Origin: Rhodoferax sp.
GTDB lineage: Bacteria; Pseudomonadota; Gammaproteobacteria; Burkholderiales; Burkholderiaceae_C
Assembly: GCA_031291295.1 (NCBI GenBank)
Contig: JARLJI010000060.1
Span: 1 to 42,256 of the forward strand
Reading direction: 5' to 3'
DNA: 42,256 bases
Shown here: positions 1 to 8,049 of the stretch, one piece after another
How the letters are laid out: each line of letters begins with the position of its first letter
Numbering within the stretch: the stretch's first letter is position 1
Translations under genes and position numbers: made by a program
Notes under the pieces: model-generated
The model's input: the letters and a program-made list of their open reading frames with translations, nothing else
Told to the model about the DNA's origin: nothing
Database searches by the model: none

Positions 1-141
1 GTAGCCTTTGGCGGTGCCGCCAAATTTGGCCGCCAGCACGGTGGTGATGGCCGCCGTCAGCGTGGTCTTGCCGTGGTCCACGTGACCAATGGTGCCCACG
101 TTCACGTGCGGCTTGGTGCGCGCAAATTTCTCTTTTGCCAT
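1..141 (-). CDS. tuf: Elongation factor Tu, N-terminal part (runs off the window)
   Basis: Only the first 47 codons lie in the window; the rest is to the left. The reverse strand from 141 reads [20 protein letters not shown] and continues with [12 protein letters not shown]. This contains the G1/P-loop GHVDHGKT of translational GTPases and is the standard EF-Tu N-terminus. EF-Tu carries aminoacyl-tRNA to the ribosome with GTP. The gene lies directly downstream of tRNA-Thr(GGT), tRNA-Gly(TCC) and tRNA-Tyr(GTA) on the same strand. This is the classic tyr-gly-thr-tufB arrangement, so tRNAs and tuf are probably co-transcribed. The ATG at 141 is the family's usual start. The N-terminus alone cannot tell whether this is tufA or tufB; the tRNA context argues for the tufB-type locus. 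Confidence 0.97.
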   Translation of the reverse strand, partial: MAKEKFARTKPHVNVGTIGHVDHGKTTLTAAITTVLAAKFGGTAKGY

Positions 142-223
142 GTTCAATTCTCCAAACGGACTGCAAAAAGCTAATTGTCAACAACTCAAACACCGGGCGG
201 CGAGCCTTCGCACACCCAACAAC

Positions 224-298
224 TGGTGCCCATTCCGGGAATCGGACCCGGGACCTCTCCCTTACCAAGGGAGTGCTCTGCCACTGAGCCAAATGGGC
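224..298 (-). tRNA. tRNA-Thr (anticodon GGT)
   Basis: The reverse strand folds as a complete tRNA. The acceptor arms GCCCATT and AATGGGC pair over 7 bp, and the 3' CCA is encoded (224-226). The anticodon stem CTCCC/GGGAG encloses loop TTGGTAA with anticodon GGT, and the T-arm contains GGTCCGATTCC. It is the tRNA nearest tuf, 82 bp upstream of the tuf start codon. Confidence 0.97.
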
Positions 299-329
299 TG
301 AATCACCTTCAACGACACCGAATCGACTT

Positions 330-403
330 TGGAGCGGGAGACGGGAATCGAACCCGCGTCATCAGCTTGGAAGGCTGGGGTTCTACCATTGAACTACTCC
401 CGC
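330..403 (-). tRNA. tRNA-Gly (anticodon TCC)
   Basis: The reverse strand begins GCGGGAG and ends CTCCCGC-TCCA, giving a 7-bp acceptor stem with encoded CCA. The anticodon loop CTTCCAA gives TCC, and the T-loop is GTTCGATTC. The outermost anticodon-stem pair is a C/A mismatch. It is the middle member of the tRNA-tuf cluster. Confidence 0.97.
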
Positions 404-487
404 ATCGGAGTCACCCTGCAACCCCAAGCGTGGCATCCCATATGCCGACTAGCGCCCAAATACGTCCTTCAAACATCAATTCATCGC

Positions 488-573
488 TGGTGGAGAGGGC
501 TGGATTCGAACCAGCGTACTCGTAAGAGGGCAGATTTACAGTCTGCTGCCATTAACCACTCGGCCACCTCTCC
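488..573 (-). tRNA. tRNA-Tyr (anticodon GTA)
   Basis: This is an 86-nt class II tRNA with a long variable arm, as expected for bacterial tRNA-Tyr. The acceptor pair is GGAGAGG/CCTCTCC with ACCA at the end. The anticodon stem CAGAC...is followed by the GTA anticodon in CTGTAAA, and the T-arm has GGTTCGAATCC. It is the first tRNA of the minus-strand cluster leading to tuf. Confidence 0.97.
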
Positions 574-588
574 TTTGGCGAACCTCAG

Positions 589-594
589 ATTATG
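589..594 (-). promoter_or_regulatory. Candidate -10 box of the tRNA-tuf transcript
   Basis: The minus strand has CATAAT 15 nt before the first base of tRNA-Tyr, which puts initiation a few bases upstream of the tRNA. No good TTGACA-like box is visible 16-18 bp further up, so the call rests on position and the -10 hexamer only. The available space is 574-640, between tRNA-Tyr and the stop codon of ung. Confidence 0.35.
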
Positions 595-640
595 CCACGA
601 AAATATGACGCCGGGCCATGCCACGCAACCCGATAAGCGA

Positions 641-1432
641 CTACCACGCCACGGGCGAGCGTCCCCGCTCTCGCAAAAAGGCATTGCCCAGGCCGAAATG
701 ACCACAACCGATGAAGGGCTGTGGCGGGCGCAGCGCGGCCAGCGGTGACGGATGGTTGGCGGTCAGCACCCGGTGGCGCGTGCCGGCGCCCGCGACCAGC
801 GACTGCTTGGCCTGCGCGTGCGCGCCCCACAACAGGAACACGACCGGTTCCATTTTTTGAGCCACAATCTTGATGATCTCGTCAGTGAGCACTTCCCAAC
901 CCTGTTTGGCGTGGCTGGCCGGCTGGCCGTCTTCGACGCTCAGGCTGGTGTTGAGCAGCAGCACCCCCTGCTCTGCCCAGCGCACCAGGGAACCGTTGGA
1001 CGGCAGCGGCAGGCCCAGATCGCGCTGGCGCTCCTTGAAAATATTGCGCAGCGACGGCGGCAGCTTGACGCCCGGCGCGACCGAGAAGGCCAGCCCCTCG
1101 GCCTGCCCCGCTCCGTGGTACGGGTCCTGCCCGAGGATCACGACGCGCACCTCGGCCAGCGGTGTGAGCTCGAGCGCGCGAAACGGCTGCGGCGGATAGA
1201 TGACGGCGCCGGCGGCCAGCCGGCCCTGCACGAAGGCGCCGAGCTGCCGGCCCGGCGCGCTGGCCAGAAAGCGGTCGATCACGGGCTGCCAGCCCGCGCC
1301 CACCGGCCATTGGTCGGGCGCCCAGCCTTGCAAGCGGTCGTGCTGGGGTCCGGTCGCGACCGTGGCCAACGCACCGGCGTCCGGCATTTCAAACGCCAAA
1401 TCGGCCTGTCGTCCTTGCTGCATATGCACCAT
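641..1432 (-). CDS. ung: Uracil-DNA glycosylase (family 1)
   Basis: 263 residues. It removes uracil from DNA as the first step of base-excision repair. The water-activating motif GQDPYHG with its catalytic Asp is near residue 100, followed by [10 protein letters not shown]. The DNA-intercalation motif HPSPLAA with the conserved His is near residue 228, and LLLNTSLSV is the conserved central strand. Length and motifs match Ung1. The gene follows trpC by 33 bp on the same strand, so it may be the last gene of the trp transcript. No Shine-Dalgarno precedes the ATG at 1432. A fragment of the family 1 repeat (1433-1454) abuts the start codon, and an in-frame ATG at 1423 or a later start is possible. 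Confidence 0.95.
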   Translation of the reverse strand: MVHMQQGRQADLAFEMPDAGALATVATGPQHDRLQGWAPDQWPVGAGWQPVIDRFLASAPGRQLGAFVQGRLAAGAVIYPPQPFRALELTPLAEVRVVILGQDPYHGAGQAEGLAFSVAPGVKLPPSLRNIFKERQRDLGLPLPSNGSLVRWAEQGVLLLNTSLSVEDGQPASHAKQGWEVLTDEIIKIVAQKMEPVVFLLWGAHAQAKQSLVAGAGTRHRVLTANHPSPLAALRPPQPFIGCGHFGLGNAFLRERGRSPVAW

Positions 1433-1454
1433 GCGCTATCAAAAAAATAGTTCT
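1433..1454 (-). repeat. Family 1 repeat, half copy before ung
   Basis: The minus strand reads GAACTATTTTTTTGATAGC, the left half of the ~55-bp family 1 element (GCTATTGATTTGATAGC core). The right half with AAGGGCTAC is missing. It fills most of the trpC-ung gap and touches the ung start codon. Confidence 0.5.
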
Positions 1455-1465
1455 TGAAGCACCGC

Positions 1466-2257
1466 TCAGGCCCCAAACAGTTCGGCCAGCGCCTGGCCGG
1501 GCTCCGCGGCGCGCATGAAGGCCTCGCCGACCAGAAAGGCGTGCACGCCGGCGGCGCGCATCTTCTGCACGTCGGCTTTGGTCAAAATCCCGCTCTCGGT
1601 CACCAGCAGGCGCTCGGGCGGCACCTCGGCGCGCAGCGCCAGCGTGGTGTCCAGCGTCACCTCGAAGCTGCGCAGGTTGCGGTTGTTGATGCCGATCAGC
1701 GGGGTCTTGAGTTTGAGGGCGCGCGCCAGTTCGGCCGCGTCGTGCACCTCGACCAGCACCGCCATGTCGAGCGAGTGCGCAATCGCCTCGAACTCGGCCA
1801 GCTGCGCGTCGCTTAGCACCGCGGCGATCAACAAAATGGCGTCGGCGCCCATGGCGCGCGATTCGTAGATCTGGTAGGCATCGACCATGAAGTCCTTGCG
1901 CAGCACCGGCAACTGGCACGAGGCGCGGGCCTGTTTCAGGACGTCCACGCTGCCCTGGAAAAACTGCCGGTCGGTTAGCACCGACAGGCAGGCGGCACCG
2001 AACTCCGCATAGCTTTGCGCGATGTCGGCCGGGATGAAGTCTTCGCGCAGCACGCCCTTGGACGGGCTGGCTTTCTTGACCTCGGCGATCACGGCGGCGT
2101 GGCCTGCGGCGATCTTGGCGCGCAGGGCGCCGACGAAATCGCGCGTCAGGACCCGCGATTCGGCATCAAGACGCATGGCCGCCAGCGGCATGCGCTGGAG
2201 GGCGGCGGCAACTTCTTCGCGTTTGACGGCGACGATCTGGTTCAGGATATCGGACAT
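1466..2257 (-). CDS. trpC: Indole-3-glycerol phosphate synthase
   Basis: 263 residues, the usual length for a stand-alone TrpC. It closes the indole ring in the fourth step of tryptophan synthesis, from CdRP to indole-3-glycerol phosphate. The (beta/alpha)8-barrel motifs are visible: [11 protein letters not shown] with the catalytic Lys near residue 60, VLRKDFMVD near 120, LIGINNRNL near 190, VTESGI near 220, and [12 protein letters not shown] near 240. It starts 5 bp after trpD and is the last recognisable trp gene in the operon. Confidence 0.97.
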   Translation of the reverse strand: MSDILNQIVAVKREEVAAALQRMPLAAMRLDAESRVLTRDFVGALRAKIAAGHAAVIAEVKKASPSKGVLREDFIPADIAQSYAEFGAACLSVLTDRQFFQGSVDVLKQARASCQLPVLRKDFMVDAYQIYESRAMGADAILLIAAVLSDAQLAEFEAIAHSLDMAVLVEVHDAAELARALKLKTPLIGINNRNLRSFEVTLDTTLALRAEVPPERLLVTESGILTKADVQKMRAAGVHAFLVGEAFMRAAEPGQALAELFGA

Positions 2258-2262
2258 GGTGT

Positions 2263-3306
2263 TCAGCTTGAGAATGATTGGGAAAGAGCCACCAATTGTT
2301 GTAGCGTGCTCATCGCCTCGCCTGATTCGATCGCAGCCCGTGCCTTGTGCATGCCGGCCTGGATCGAATCCGCCACATTGGCCGCGTACAGCGCCACGCC
2401 GGCGTTCAGGATCACGATGTCGCGCGCGGCGCCATGGTTGTTCTCCAGCACGTTCATGAGCATGGCCCGGGATTGCTCGGGCGTGCCGACCTTGAGCGCG
2501 CGGTTGCTGGCCATCGGCAGGTCGAAGTCCTCAGGGTGAATCTCGTACTCGGTGATCTCGCCGTTCTTGAGCTCGCCCACCAGCGTGCCCGCGCCCAGCG
2601 AGACCTCGTCCATGCCGTCCTTGCCGTACACCACCAGCGCGTGCTCGGCGCCCAGGCGCTGCAGTGCGCGCACCTGGATACCGACCAGATCCGGGTGGAA
2701 CACGCCCATCAGGATGTTCGGCGCGCCGGCCGGATTCGTCAGCGGCCCCAGGATGTTGAAGATGGTGCGCACGCCCAGCTCTTTGCGCACCGGCGCCACG
2801 TTTTTCATGGCCGGGTGGTGGTTCGGCGCGAACATGAAGCCGACGCCGACCTGCGCGATGCACTGGGCGATCTGATCCGGGGTCAGGTTGATGTTCAGGC
2901 CCAGGCTGTCCAGCACATCGGCGCTGCCGCTCTTGCTGCTGACGCTGCGCCCGCCGTGCTTGCTGACCTTGGCGCCGGCCGCGGCGGCGACAAACATGGA
3001 GCAGGTCGAGATGTTGAAGGTGTGCGAGCCGTCGCCCCCGGTGCCCACAATGTCCACCAGGTGCGTCTTGTCGGCCACGTTGACCTTGGTGGAAAACTCG
3101 CGCATGACCTGCGCGGCCGCGGTGATCTCGCCGATGGTTTCCTTCTTGACGCGCAGGCCGGTGATCAGCGCCGCCATCATCACGGGCGACATCTCGCCGC
3201 TCATGATGAGCCGCATGATGTGCAGCATCTCGTCGTGGAAGATTTCGCGGTGCTCGATGGTGCGCTGCAGCGCCTCCTGCGGGGTGATTTTGATGGCGTG
3301 GGTCAT
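2263..3306 (-). CDS. trpD: Anthranilate phosphoribosyltransferase
   Basis: 347 residues. It transfers phosphoribosyl from PRPP to anthranilate, the second step of the tryptophan branch. The PRPP/Mg motif [15 protein letters not shown] is near residue 87, [20 protein letters not shown] near 115, and [20 protein letters not shown] near 172. The ATG at 3306 is preceded by a good AGGAG about 8 bases upstream. It lies between lysE and trpC, with 39 bp to lysE and 5 bp to trpC, consistent with one transcript. Confidence 0.97.
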   Translation of the reverse strand: MTHAIKITPQEALQRTIEHREIFHDEMLHIMRLIMSGEMSPVMMAALITGLRVKKETIGEITAAAQVMREFSTKVNVADKTHLVDIVGTGGDGSHTFNISTCSMFVAAAAGAKVSKHGGRSVSSKSGSADVLDSLGLNINLTPDQIAQCIAQVGVGFMFAPNHHPAMKNVAPVRKELGVRTIFNILGPLTNPAGAPNILMGVFHPDLVGIQVRALQRLGAEHALVVYGKDGMDEVSLGAGTLVGELKNGEITEYEIHPEDFDLPMASNRALKVGTPEQSRAMLMNVLENNHGAARDIVILNAGVALYAANVADSIQAGMHKARAAIESGEAMSTLQQLVALSQSFSS

Positions 3307-3345
3307 CAGGGGTGCTCCTCGTTGTGCGGGATCGGTGGAATGGTT

Positions 3346-4023
3346 TTAGTGAGATGGATTGTCGGACAAGGCCAGCCGCAGGCCGAAACCGATGAACATG
3401 AGGCCGGCCGTGCGCTGCAACCAGTGCATGCCGCGCTGCACCGCGGCCACGCGCCGCGCCAGCCAGGCGGCCGACAGGGCCCAGCCCAGGTTGACCCACA
3501 GGCCATTGAAGTTGAACAGCAGGCCGAGCAGCACGAAGGACTGGGTCTTGTGCGGCGCGCCCGGCGCGATGAACTGCGGCAAAAAGGCCAGGAAAAACAG
3601 CGCCACCTTGGGGTTCAGTGCATTCGTCCAGAATCCCTGCACGAACACGGACTTCAAGGATTTTATGCCTGTAGCCCTTACTGGGTCTTCACCATCAGCT
3701 ATCAAATCAGGAGTTTCATGTCCTGAATTCGTACCTCGCCTGGACAGCAGCATGGCGCCCCCGACGTACAGCAGGTAGGCGGCCCCCAACCACTTGAGCA
3801 CCGTGAACGCGGTGGCGGAGGCCGCCACCAGCGCGCTCAGCCCGATGGCCGCCGCCGTGATGTGCACGAAGCAGCCGGCCGTGATGCCCAGCGCCGCCAC
3901 CACACCGGCACGCCAGCCGCGGCGCAGCCCGTTGGCCACGATGTAGAGCACATCGGGCCCCGGCGTCAGGTTCAGCAGCAGGCCGGCGACGATGAAAAGG
4001 CCGAGGTGGTCAACGCCCGTCAT
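3346..4023 (-). CDS. LysE/RhtB-family amino acid exporter
   Basis: 225 residues with about six hydrophobic segments. The N-terminus HLGLFIVAGLLLNLTPGPDV is the LysE/RhtB hallmark (NLTPGPD). The family exports amino acids such as threonine, homoserine or lysine across the inner membrane. Its ATG at 4023 overlaps the stop of the threonine aldolase gene by 4 bp, so the two are probably translationally coupled; a threonine-related substrate is my inference. Residues about 103-121 (HETPDLIADGEDPVRATGIK) come from a family 1 repeat read in frame, in the cytoplasmic loop between helices 3 and 4. Family members normally have a short variable loop there. Confidence 0.9.
   Translation of the reverse strand: MTGVDHLGLFIVAGLLLNLTPGPDVLYIVANGLRRGWRAGVVAALGITAGCFVHITAAAIGLSALVAASATAFTVLKWLGAAYLLYVGGAMLLSRRGTNSGHETPDLIADGEDPVRATGIKSLKSVFVQGFWTNALNPKVALFFLAFLPQFIAPGAPHKTQSFVLLGLLFNFNGLWVNLGWALSAAWLARRVAAVQRGMHWLQRTAGLMFIGFGLRLALSDNPSH
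3657..3712 (-). repeat. Family 1 repeat, full copy inside lysE
   Basis: The minus strand reads TCCTGATTTGATAGCTGATG, then GTGAAGACCCAGTAAGGGCT and ACAGGCATAAAATCC. This is one of the best-preserved copies and can serve as the reference. It runs in the same direction as lysE and is translated as PDLIADGEDPVRATGIKS. Confidence 0.85.
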
Positions 4024-5246
4024 GAGGGGTCCTCTCCAACCTGGAAGAACTGGCGAACGGCCGCGACCGCGCGGTCCACCCCGGCGGCGTCCACATCCAG
4101 GTGCGTGACGAAGCGCAGGCGGTACAGGCCGACCGCGAGAATCCCGCTGGCCGCCAGGTGCGCCAGCAGCGCGGCCGAGCGCTCACGCGCCGGGCCGACC
4201 AGGTCCACGAACACCATGTTGGTCTGCGGCGGCTCCACCTGCAGGCCGTCAATGCCCGCCAACCCCGCGGCCAGCCGGCGCGCCAGCGCGTGGTCTTGCG
4301 CGAGGCGCTCGATGTGGTGGTCCAGCGCAAACGAAGCGCCCGCCGCCAGCAGCCCGGCCTGGCGCATGCCGCCGCCCGCCATCTTGCGGATGCGGTGCGC
4401 CTGCACCAGAAACTTGCGCGAGCCGCACAGCGCCGAGCCCACCGGCGCGCCCAGCCCCTTGCTGAAACAGACCGAGACGCTGTCAAAGCACTGGGCGATG
4501 CGCCGCGCCTCGCTCAGGATGTCGACGCGCGCGAGCGCCTGGGTAGCGCCCCCACGCTCCCCCACTGCGTGTGGGTCGCTGCCCCCTGGCGCAGGAGAGC
4601 CCTGCGCCGTGCTTGGGCTTGGGGCTGCCCCGCCTTGGGGCGGCCCGGCGGCGGGGCGCGCGCCGGCCGTCGTGGTTTGCTGTTGCTGGGCCTGCGCCAT
4701 GGCCGCGTTGAACAGCCGCGCGCCGTCCAGATGCCGCGCCAGACCGTGGCGCGCCGCCAGCTCGGTCGCCTGACGCACATAGTCGAACGACAGCAGCTTG
4801 CCGCCCAGCGTGTTTTCCAGCGCCAGCAGCCGGGTGCGGGCAAAGTGCGCGTCGTCGGGCTTGATGGCGGCCTCGATGTCGGCGAGCGCCAGCGTGCCGT
4901 CCACCTGGTGTTGCAGCGGCTGCGGCTGCACGCTGCCGAACACCGCGGCGCCGCCGCCCTCCCAGCGGTAGCAGTGCGCCATCTGGCCGACGATGTACTC
5001 GTCGCCGCGCTGGCAGTGGGACAGGATGGCGCACAGGTTGCTCTGGGTGCCGGTGGGCACGAACAGCGCGGCCTCGAAACCCAGCAGCGAGGCGATTTTG
5101 TCCTGCAGCGCGTTCACGCTCGGGTCGTCGCCGAACACGTCGTCGCCCAGCGGAGCAGCCAGCATGGCGGCGCGCATGGCCGCGCTGGGCTGCGTCACGG
5201 TGTCGCTGCGCAGGTCGACTACCGGCAATTCAGGGTTATGCGTCAT
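4020..5246 (-). CDS. ltaE: Low-specificity L-threonine aldolase with a low-complexity insert
   Basis: 408 residues; the family is usually about 340-355. It is a PLP enzyme cleaving threonine or allo-threonine to glycine and acetaldehyde. The fold-type I signature is clear: VDLRSDTVTQPS at residue 9, GDDVFGDDPSVN near 34, FVPTGTQSNL near 62, HLDGARLFNAA near 172, and the PLP lysine in FSKGLGAPVGS (Lys263). Residues ~185-237 are a Gln/Ala/Gly/Pro-rich insert between HLDGARLFNAA and the PLP lysine. It is mostly encoded by a family 2 repeat (4546-4646) with the frame preserved. The gene lies 60 bp after trpG and overlaps lysE by 4 bp. Activity of the enlarged protein is plausible because all catalytic motifs survive. 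Confidence 0.93.
   Translation of the reverse strand: MTHNPELPVVDLRSDTVTQPSAAMRAAMLAAPLGDDVFGDDPSVNALQDKIASLLGFEAALFVPTGTQSNLCAILSHCQRGDEYIVGQMAHCYRWEGGGAAVFGSVQPQPLQHQVDGTLALADIEAAIKPDDAHFARTRLLALENTLGGKLLSFDYVRQATELAARHGLARHLDGARLFNAAMAQAQQQQTTTAGARPAAGPPQGGAAPSPSTAQGSPAPGGSDPHAVGERGGATQALARVDILSEARRIAQCFDSVSVCFSKGLGAPVGSALCGSRKFLVQAHRIRKMAGGGMRQAGLLAAGASFALDHHIERLAQDHALARRLAAGLAGIDGLQVEPPQTNMVFVDLVGPARERSAALLAHLAASGILAVGLYRLRFVTHLDVDAAGVDRAVAAVRQFFQVGEDPS
4546..4646 (+). repeat. Family 2 repeat inside the threonine aldolase gene
   Basis: The plus strand has GCGCCCCCACGCT, then CACTGCGTGTGGGTCGCTGC CCCC, and ends CTTGGGGCGGCCCGG. The same succession of blocks occurs, inverted, at 12215-12296. 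It contains internal GC-rich inverted repeats. It is antisense to ltaE but open in the ltaE frame. Confidence 0.75.
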
Positions 5247-5279
5247 ATCGGCCTCCAGACCTTATGGGTTCTACACCGT

Positions 5280-5303
5280 ATGCTACTATTTTGATAGCAA
5301 ACT
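5280..5303 (+). repeat. Family 1 repeat, half copy between ltaE and trpG
   Basis: TATGCTACTATTTTGATAGC is followed by AAACTG; the right half is absent. It occupies much of the 60-bp gap and ends just outside the stop codon of trpG. Confidence 0.55.
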
Positions 5304-5306
5304 GCG

Positions 5307-5887
<581 letters not shown>

Positions 5888-5891
<4 letters not shown>

Positions 5892-6205
5892 GATCCGGCC
5901 CCTTCTTTCAGTCGCGTGAATTCGCCACGCTCGAACTCGATGAACGCGTCGATCATGGCGCGGTAAGTCGCCTCCATGACGGCCTCGGGTGCACCTTGCG
6001 CACGGGCCATGGCCTTCACGCGGTCGACGATGAAGTCAATGCGCGCCTGGTCGTGCACCTGGTCGGCGCGCTGCTTGATGCGCGCGGCCTGCGCCACGTA
6101 GCCGCCGCGCTCGGTCAGCAGGGCCACGATGCGCTCGTCGAGGGCGTCGATGTGCCGGCGCACCTCGGCCATGGTCTCGCAGTGCTGAACAACCGTTTGG
6201 CTCAT
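5888..6205 (-). CDS. Chorismate mutase, AroQ/PchB-like
   Basis: 105 residues. It belongs to the all-helical AroQ class: [20 protein letters not shown] at the N-terminus, then [11 protein letters not shown] with the conserved Lys, [14 protein letters not shown], and a C-terminal helix [12 protein letters not shown]. These are the helix 1, loop and helix 3 signatures of chorismate mutase and of PchB-type isochorismate pyruvate lyase; sequence alone does not separate the two. The start at 6205 overlaps the trpE stop by 4 bp and its own stop overlaps the trpG start by 4 bp. It is thus embedded between the two subunits of anthranilate synthase, which compete for the same substrate, chorismate. A role directing chorismate to prephenate is the most likely reading. 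Confidence 0.88.
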
Positions 6206-7704
6206 TCCAGTCCCTCCTCGACCAGCTCGCTGGCGCGCAGCAGGGCGCGCGCCTTGGCTTCTGTCTCTTTCCATTCCAGCTCGGGCACCGAGTCGGCCAC
6301 CACGCCGGCGGCCGCCTGCACGTACAGCGTCTGGTTCTTGATGATGCCGGTGCGGATGGAGATCGCCACGTCCATGTCGCCCGCGTAGCTGATGTAGCCG
6401 CAGGCACCGCCGTACAGGCCGCGCTTGGTGGGCTCGAGCTGGTCGATCAGCTCCATCGCATGCACCTTGGGCGCGCCGGTCAGCGTGCCGGCCGGGAAGG
6501 TGGCTTTCAGCACGTCGATGGCGGTCATGCCATCGTTCAAAGTGCCTTCGACGTTGCTCACGATGTGCATCACGTGGCTGTAGCGCTCGACCGCGAAGGC
6601 CTCGGTCACCTTGACCGTGCCGATCTTGGCGATGCGCCCGATGTCGTTGCGCGCCAGGTCGATCAGCATCACGTGCTCGGCGCGCTCCTTCGGGTCGTTG
6701 ATGAGCTCCATCTCGGCCGCCTTGTCCAGCTCGATCGAGGCGCCGCGCGGACGTGTGCCGGCGAGCGGGCGGATCGTCACCTTCTGTTGGCCGTCGGCCA
6801 TGTTCTCCTGCCGCACCAGGATCTCCGGCGAGGCCCCGACCACGTGGAAATCGCCCAGGTGGTAATAGAACATGTAGGGCGAGGGATTGAGCGAACGCAG
6901 CGCGCGGTACAGCGACAGCGGCGACTCGGTGTAGCGCTTGCTGATGCGCTGGCCGACCTGCACCTGCATGAAGTCGCCGCCGGCGATCAGCGCCTTGGCG
7001 CGCTCGACCGCCGCCAGGTAGTCGGCCTTGGCGAAAGAGCGCTCCACGGGGTGCGACTGCGTCGGCTTCACCTGCGGCGCGCTGACCGAGTACTTGAGCT
7101 GCTCGCGCAACTCGCGCAGGCGCCGCTTGGCATGCATGTAGGCCTCGGGCCGCGCCGGGTCGGCGTAGACGATGAGGTAGAGCTTGCCCGAGAGGTTGTC
7201 GATGACGGCGAGTTCCTCGCACTGCAGCAACATGATGTCGGGGCAGCCGAGCGTGTCGGGCGGGCAGGTCTTTTCGAGCTTCTTCTCGATGTAGCGCACC
7301 GCGTCGTAGCCGAAATAGCCGGCCAGGCCGCCGCAAAAGCGCGGCAGGCCGGGCCGCAGCGCGACCTTGAAGCGCTTCTGGTAAGCCTCGATGAAGTCGA
7401 GCGGATTGCCTTCGACGGTCTCCACGACCTGGCCGTCGGTCACGACCTCGGTGCGCGCCTCGGCGCCGAAACCGCTGGCGCGGATCAGCGTGCGCGCCGG
7501 CAGGCCGATGAAGCTGTAGCGGCCGAAGCGCTCGCCGCCGACCACGGATTCGAGCAGGAAGCTGTATTTGCCGTCGCCGCGGGAAAAAGCCAGCTTCAGG
7601 TAAAGCGACAGCGGGGTTTCCAGATCGGCAAAAGCCTCCGCCATCAATGGAATGCGGTTGTAGCCCTGGCCGGCCAGACTTTTAAATTCAAGTTCGGTAA
7701 TCAC
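6202..7704 (-). CDS. trpE: Anthranilate synthase component I
   Basis: About 500 residues from the GTG at 7704 (MITELEFKSLAGQGYNRIPL), preceded by AGGAGG some ten bases upstream. The further-upstream TTG at 7740 lies within a hairpin and is less likely. TrpE converts chorismate and ammonia to anthranilate. Visible motifs are the N-terminal LYLKLA segment, the chorismate-binding core with IRPLAGTRPRG and ELINDPKERAEHVMLIDLAR, and the C-terminal FPAGTLTGAPKVHAMELIDQ, GGACGYISY and RTGI. It is the first gene of the operon and is followed with a 4-bp overlap by the chorismate mutase. A structured leader precedes it. Confidence 0.96.
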   Translation of the reverse strand: MITELEFKSLAGQGYNRIPLMAEAFADLETPLSLYLKLAFSRGDGKYSFLLESVVGGERFGRYSFIGLPARTLIRASGFGAEARTEVVTDGQVVETVEGNPLDFIEAYQKRFKVALRPGLPRFCGGLAGYFGYDAVRYIEKKLEKTCPPDTLGCPDIMLLQCEELAVIDNLSGKLYLIVYADPARPEAYMHAKRRLRELREQLKYSVSAPQVKPTQSHPVERSFAKADYLAAVERAKALIAGGDFMQVQVGQRISKRYTESPLSLYRALRSLNPSPYMFYYHLGDFHVVGASPEILVRQENMADGQQKVTIRPLAGTRPRGASIELDKAAEMELINDPKERAEHVMLIDLARNDIGRIAKIGTVKVTEAFAVERYSHVMHIVSNVEGTLNDGMTAIDVLKATFPAGTLTGAPKVHAMELIDQLEPTKRGLYGGACGYISYAGDMDVAISIRTGIIKNQTLYVQAAAGVVADSVPELEWKETEAKARALLRASELVEEGLE

Positions 7705-7917
7705 GATAGAGAGCCTCCTGCAGCCCGGCCCCGCAGGCAAGCGGGGCGTTCATTCAAAGCCAATGCCTCAAGCCGAGGCGCATGGGCGCGGTGCTGCTGA
7801 GAGGTCAGACCACGCCGGTCAAAGTCGCACGAACGTTGGCTTGCGCCAAGGCCAAGCTCCCCGGTCTTGCAGACCCGGGTGGCAACCTGTGGAGGTGGTG
7901 CGCTGAATGAACATCGT
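7705..7917 (-). promoter_or_regulatory. trpE leader region with several hairpins and a short ORF
   Basis: About 210 nt separate the candidate start site from trpE. On the minus strand it contains, in order: a strong hairpin with GGTCT/AGACC at its core extended by CCC/GGG (near 7860-7880), a GCTTGGCC...CAAGCC block able to pair in more than one way, a 9-codon ORF starting at 7789 (MRLGLRHWL, one Trp), a hairpin GCCTC-ggctt-GAGGC inside that ORF, and GCCCCGC-ttgcct-GCGGGGC at about 7724-7743 just before the Shine-Dalgarno. No run of Trp codons and no T-tract is present, so classical enteric attenuation is not supported. Control of the ribosome-binding site by the last hairpin is possible. Confidence 0.4.
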
Positions 7918-7923
7918 GCCTGC

Positions 7924-7932
7924 AGTGTAGCA
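7924..7932 (-). promoter_or_regulatory. Candidate extended -10 promoter of the trp operon
   Basis: The minus strand has TTTGCTACACTG: a TGn extension followed by the -10-like hexamer TACACT. It is ~220 nt upstream of trpE and no better promoter is seen between them. No convincing -35 box is visible, as is common with extended -10 promoters. Confidence 0.4.
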
Positions 7933-8022
7933 AAGCCTGGCGTGCGCCTGCATCCGAAAACTTTTGATTTACGGTGAAACCCCGTTGCCGCAGCGCCGGG
8001 CTGGCTTCAGAATCAATAAATC

Positions 8023-8034
8023 GAACGGCCGTTC
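8023..8034. promoter_or_regulatory. Perfect 12-bp palindrome, possible operator
   Basis: GAACGGCCGTTC lies 16 bp before the start codon of the chalcone-isomerase-like gene, just downstream of an AT-rich AATCAATAAATC that could be its -10 region. It resembles TetR-type operators in form. A T-run follows it, but no plus-strand gene ends here, so a terminator role is unlikely. Confidence 0.35.
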
Positions 8035-8049
8035 TTTTTTTGTACCCTC

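Noticed and set aside
2347..3726. A 459-codon plus-strand frame opposite trpD and lysE
   Set aside because: It mirrors two clear genes and has no recognisable domain or ribosome-binding site.
8023..8042. Palindrome plus T-run as a Rho-independent terminator
   Set aside because: No plus-strand transcript should end here: trpE points away and the palindrome is just ahead of a plus-strand start codon.
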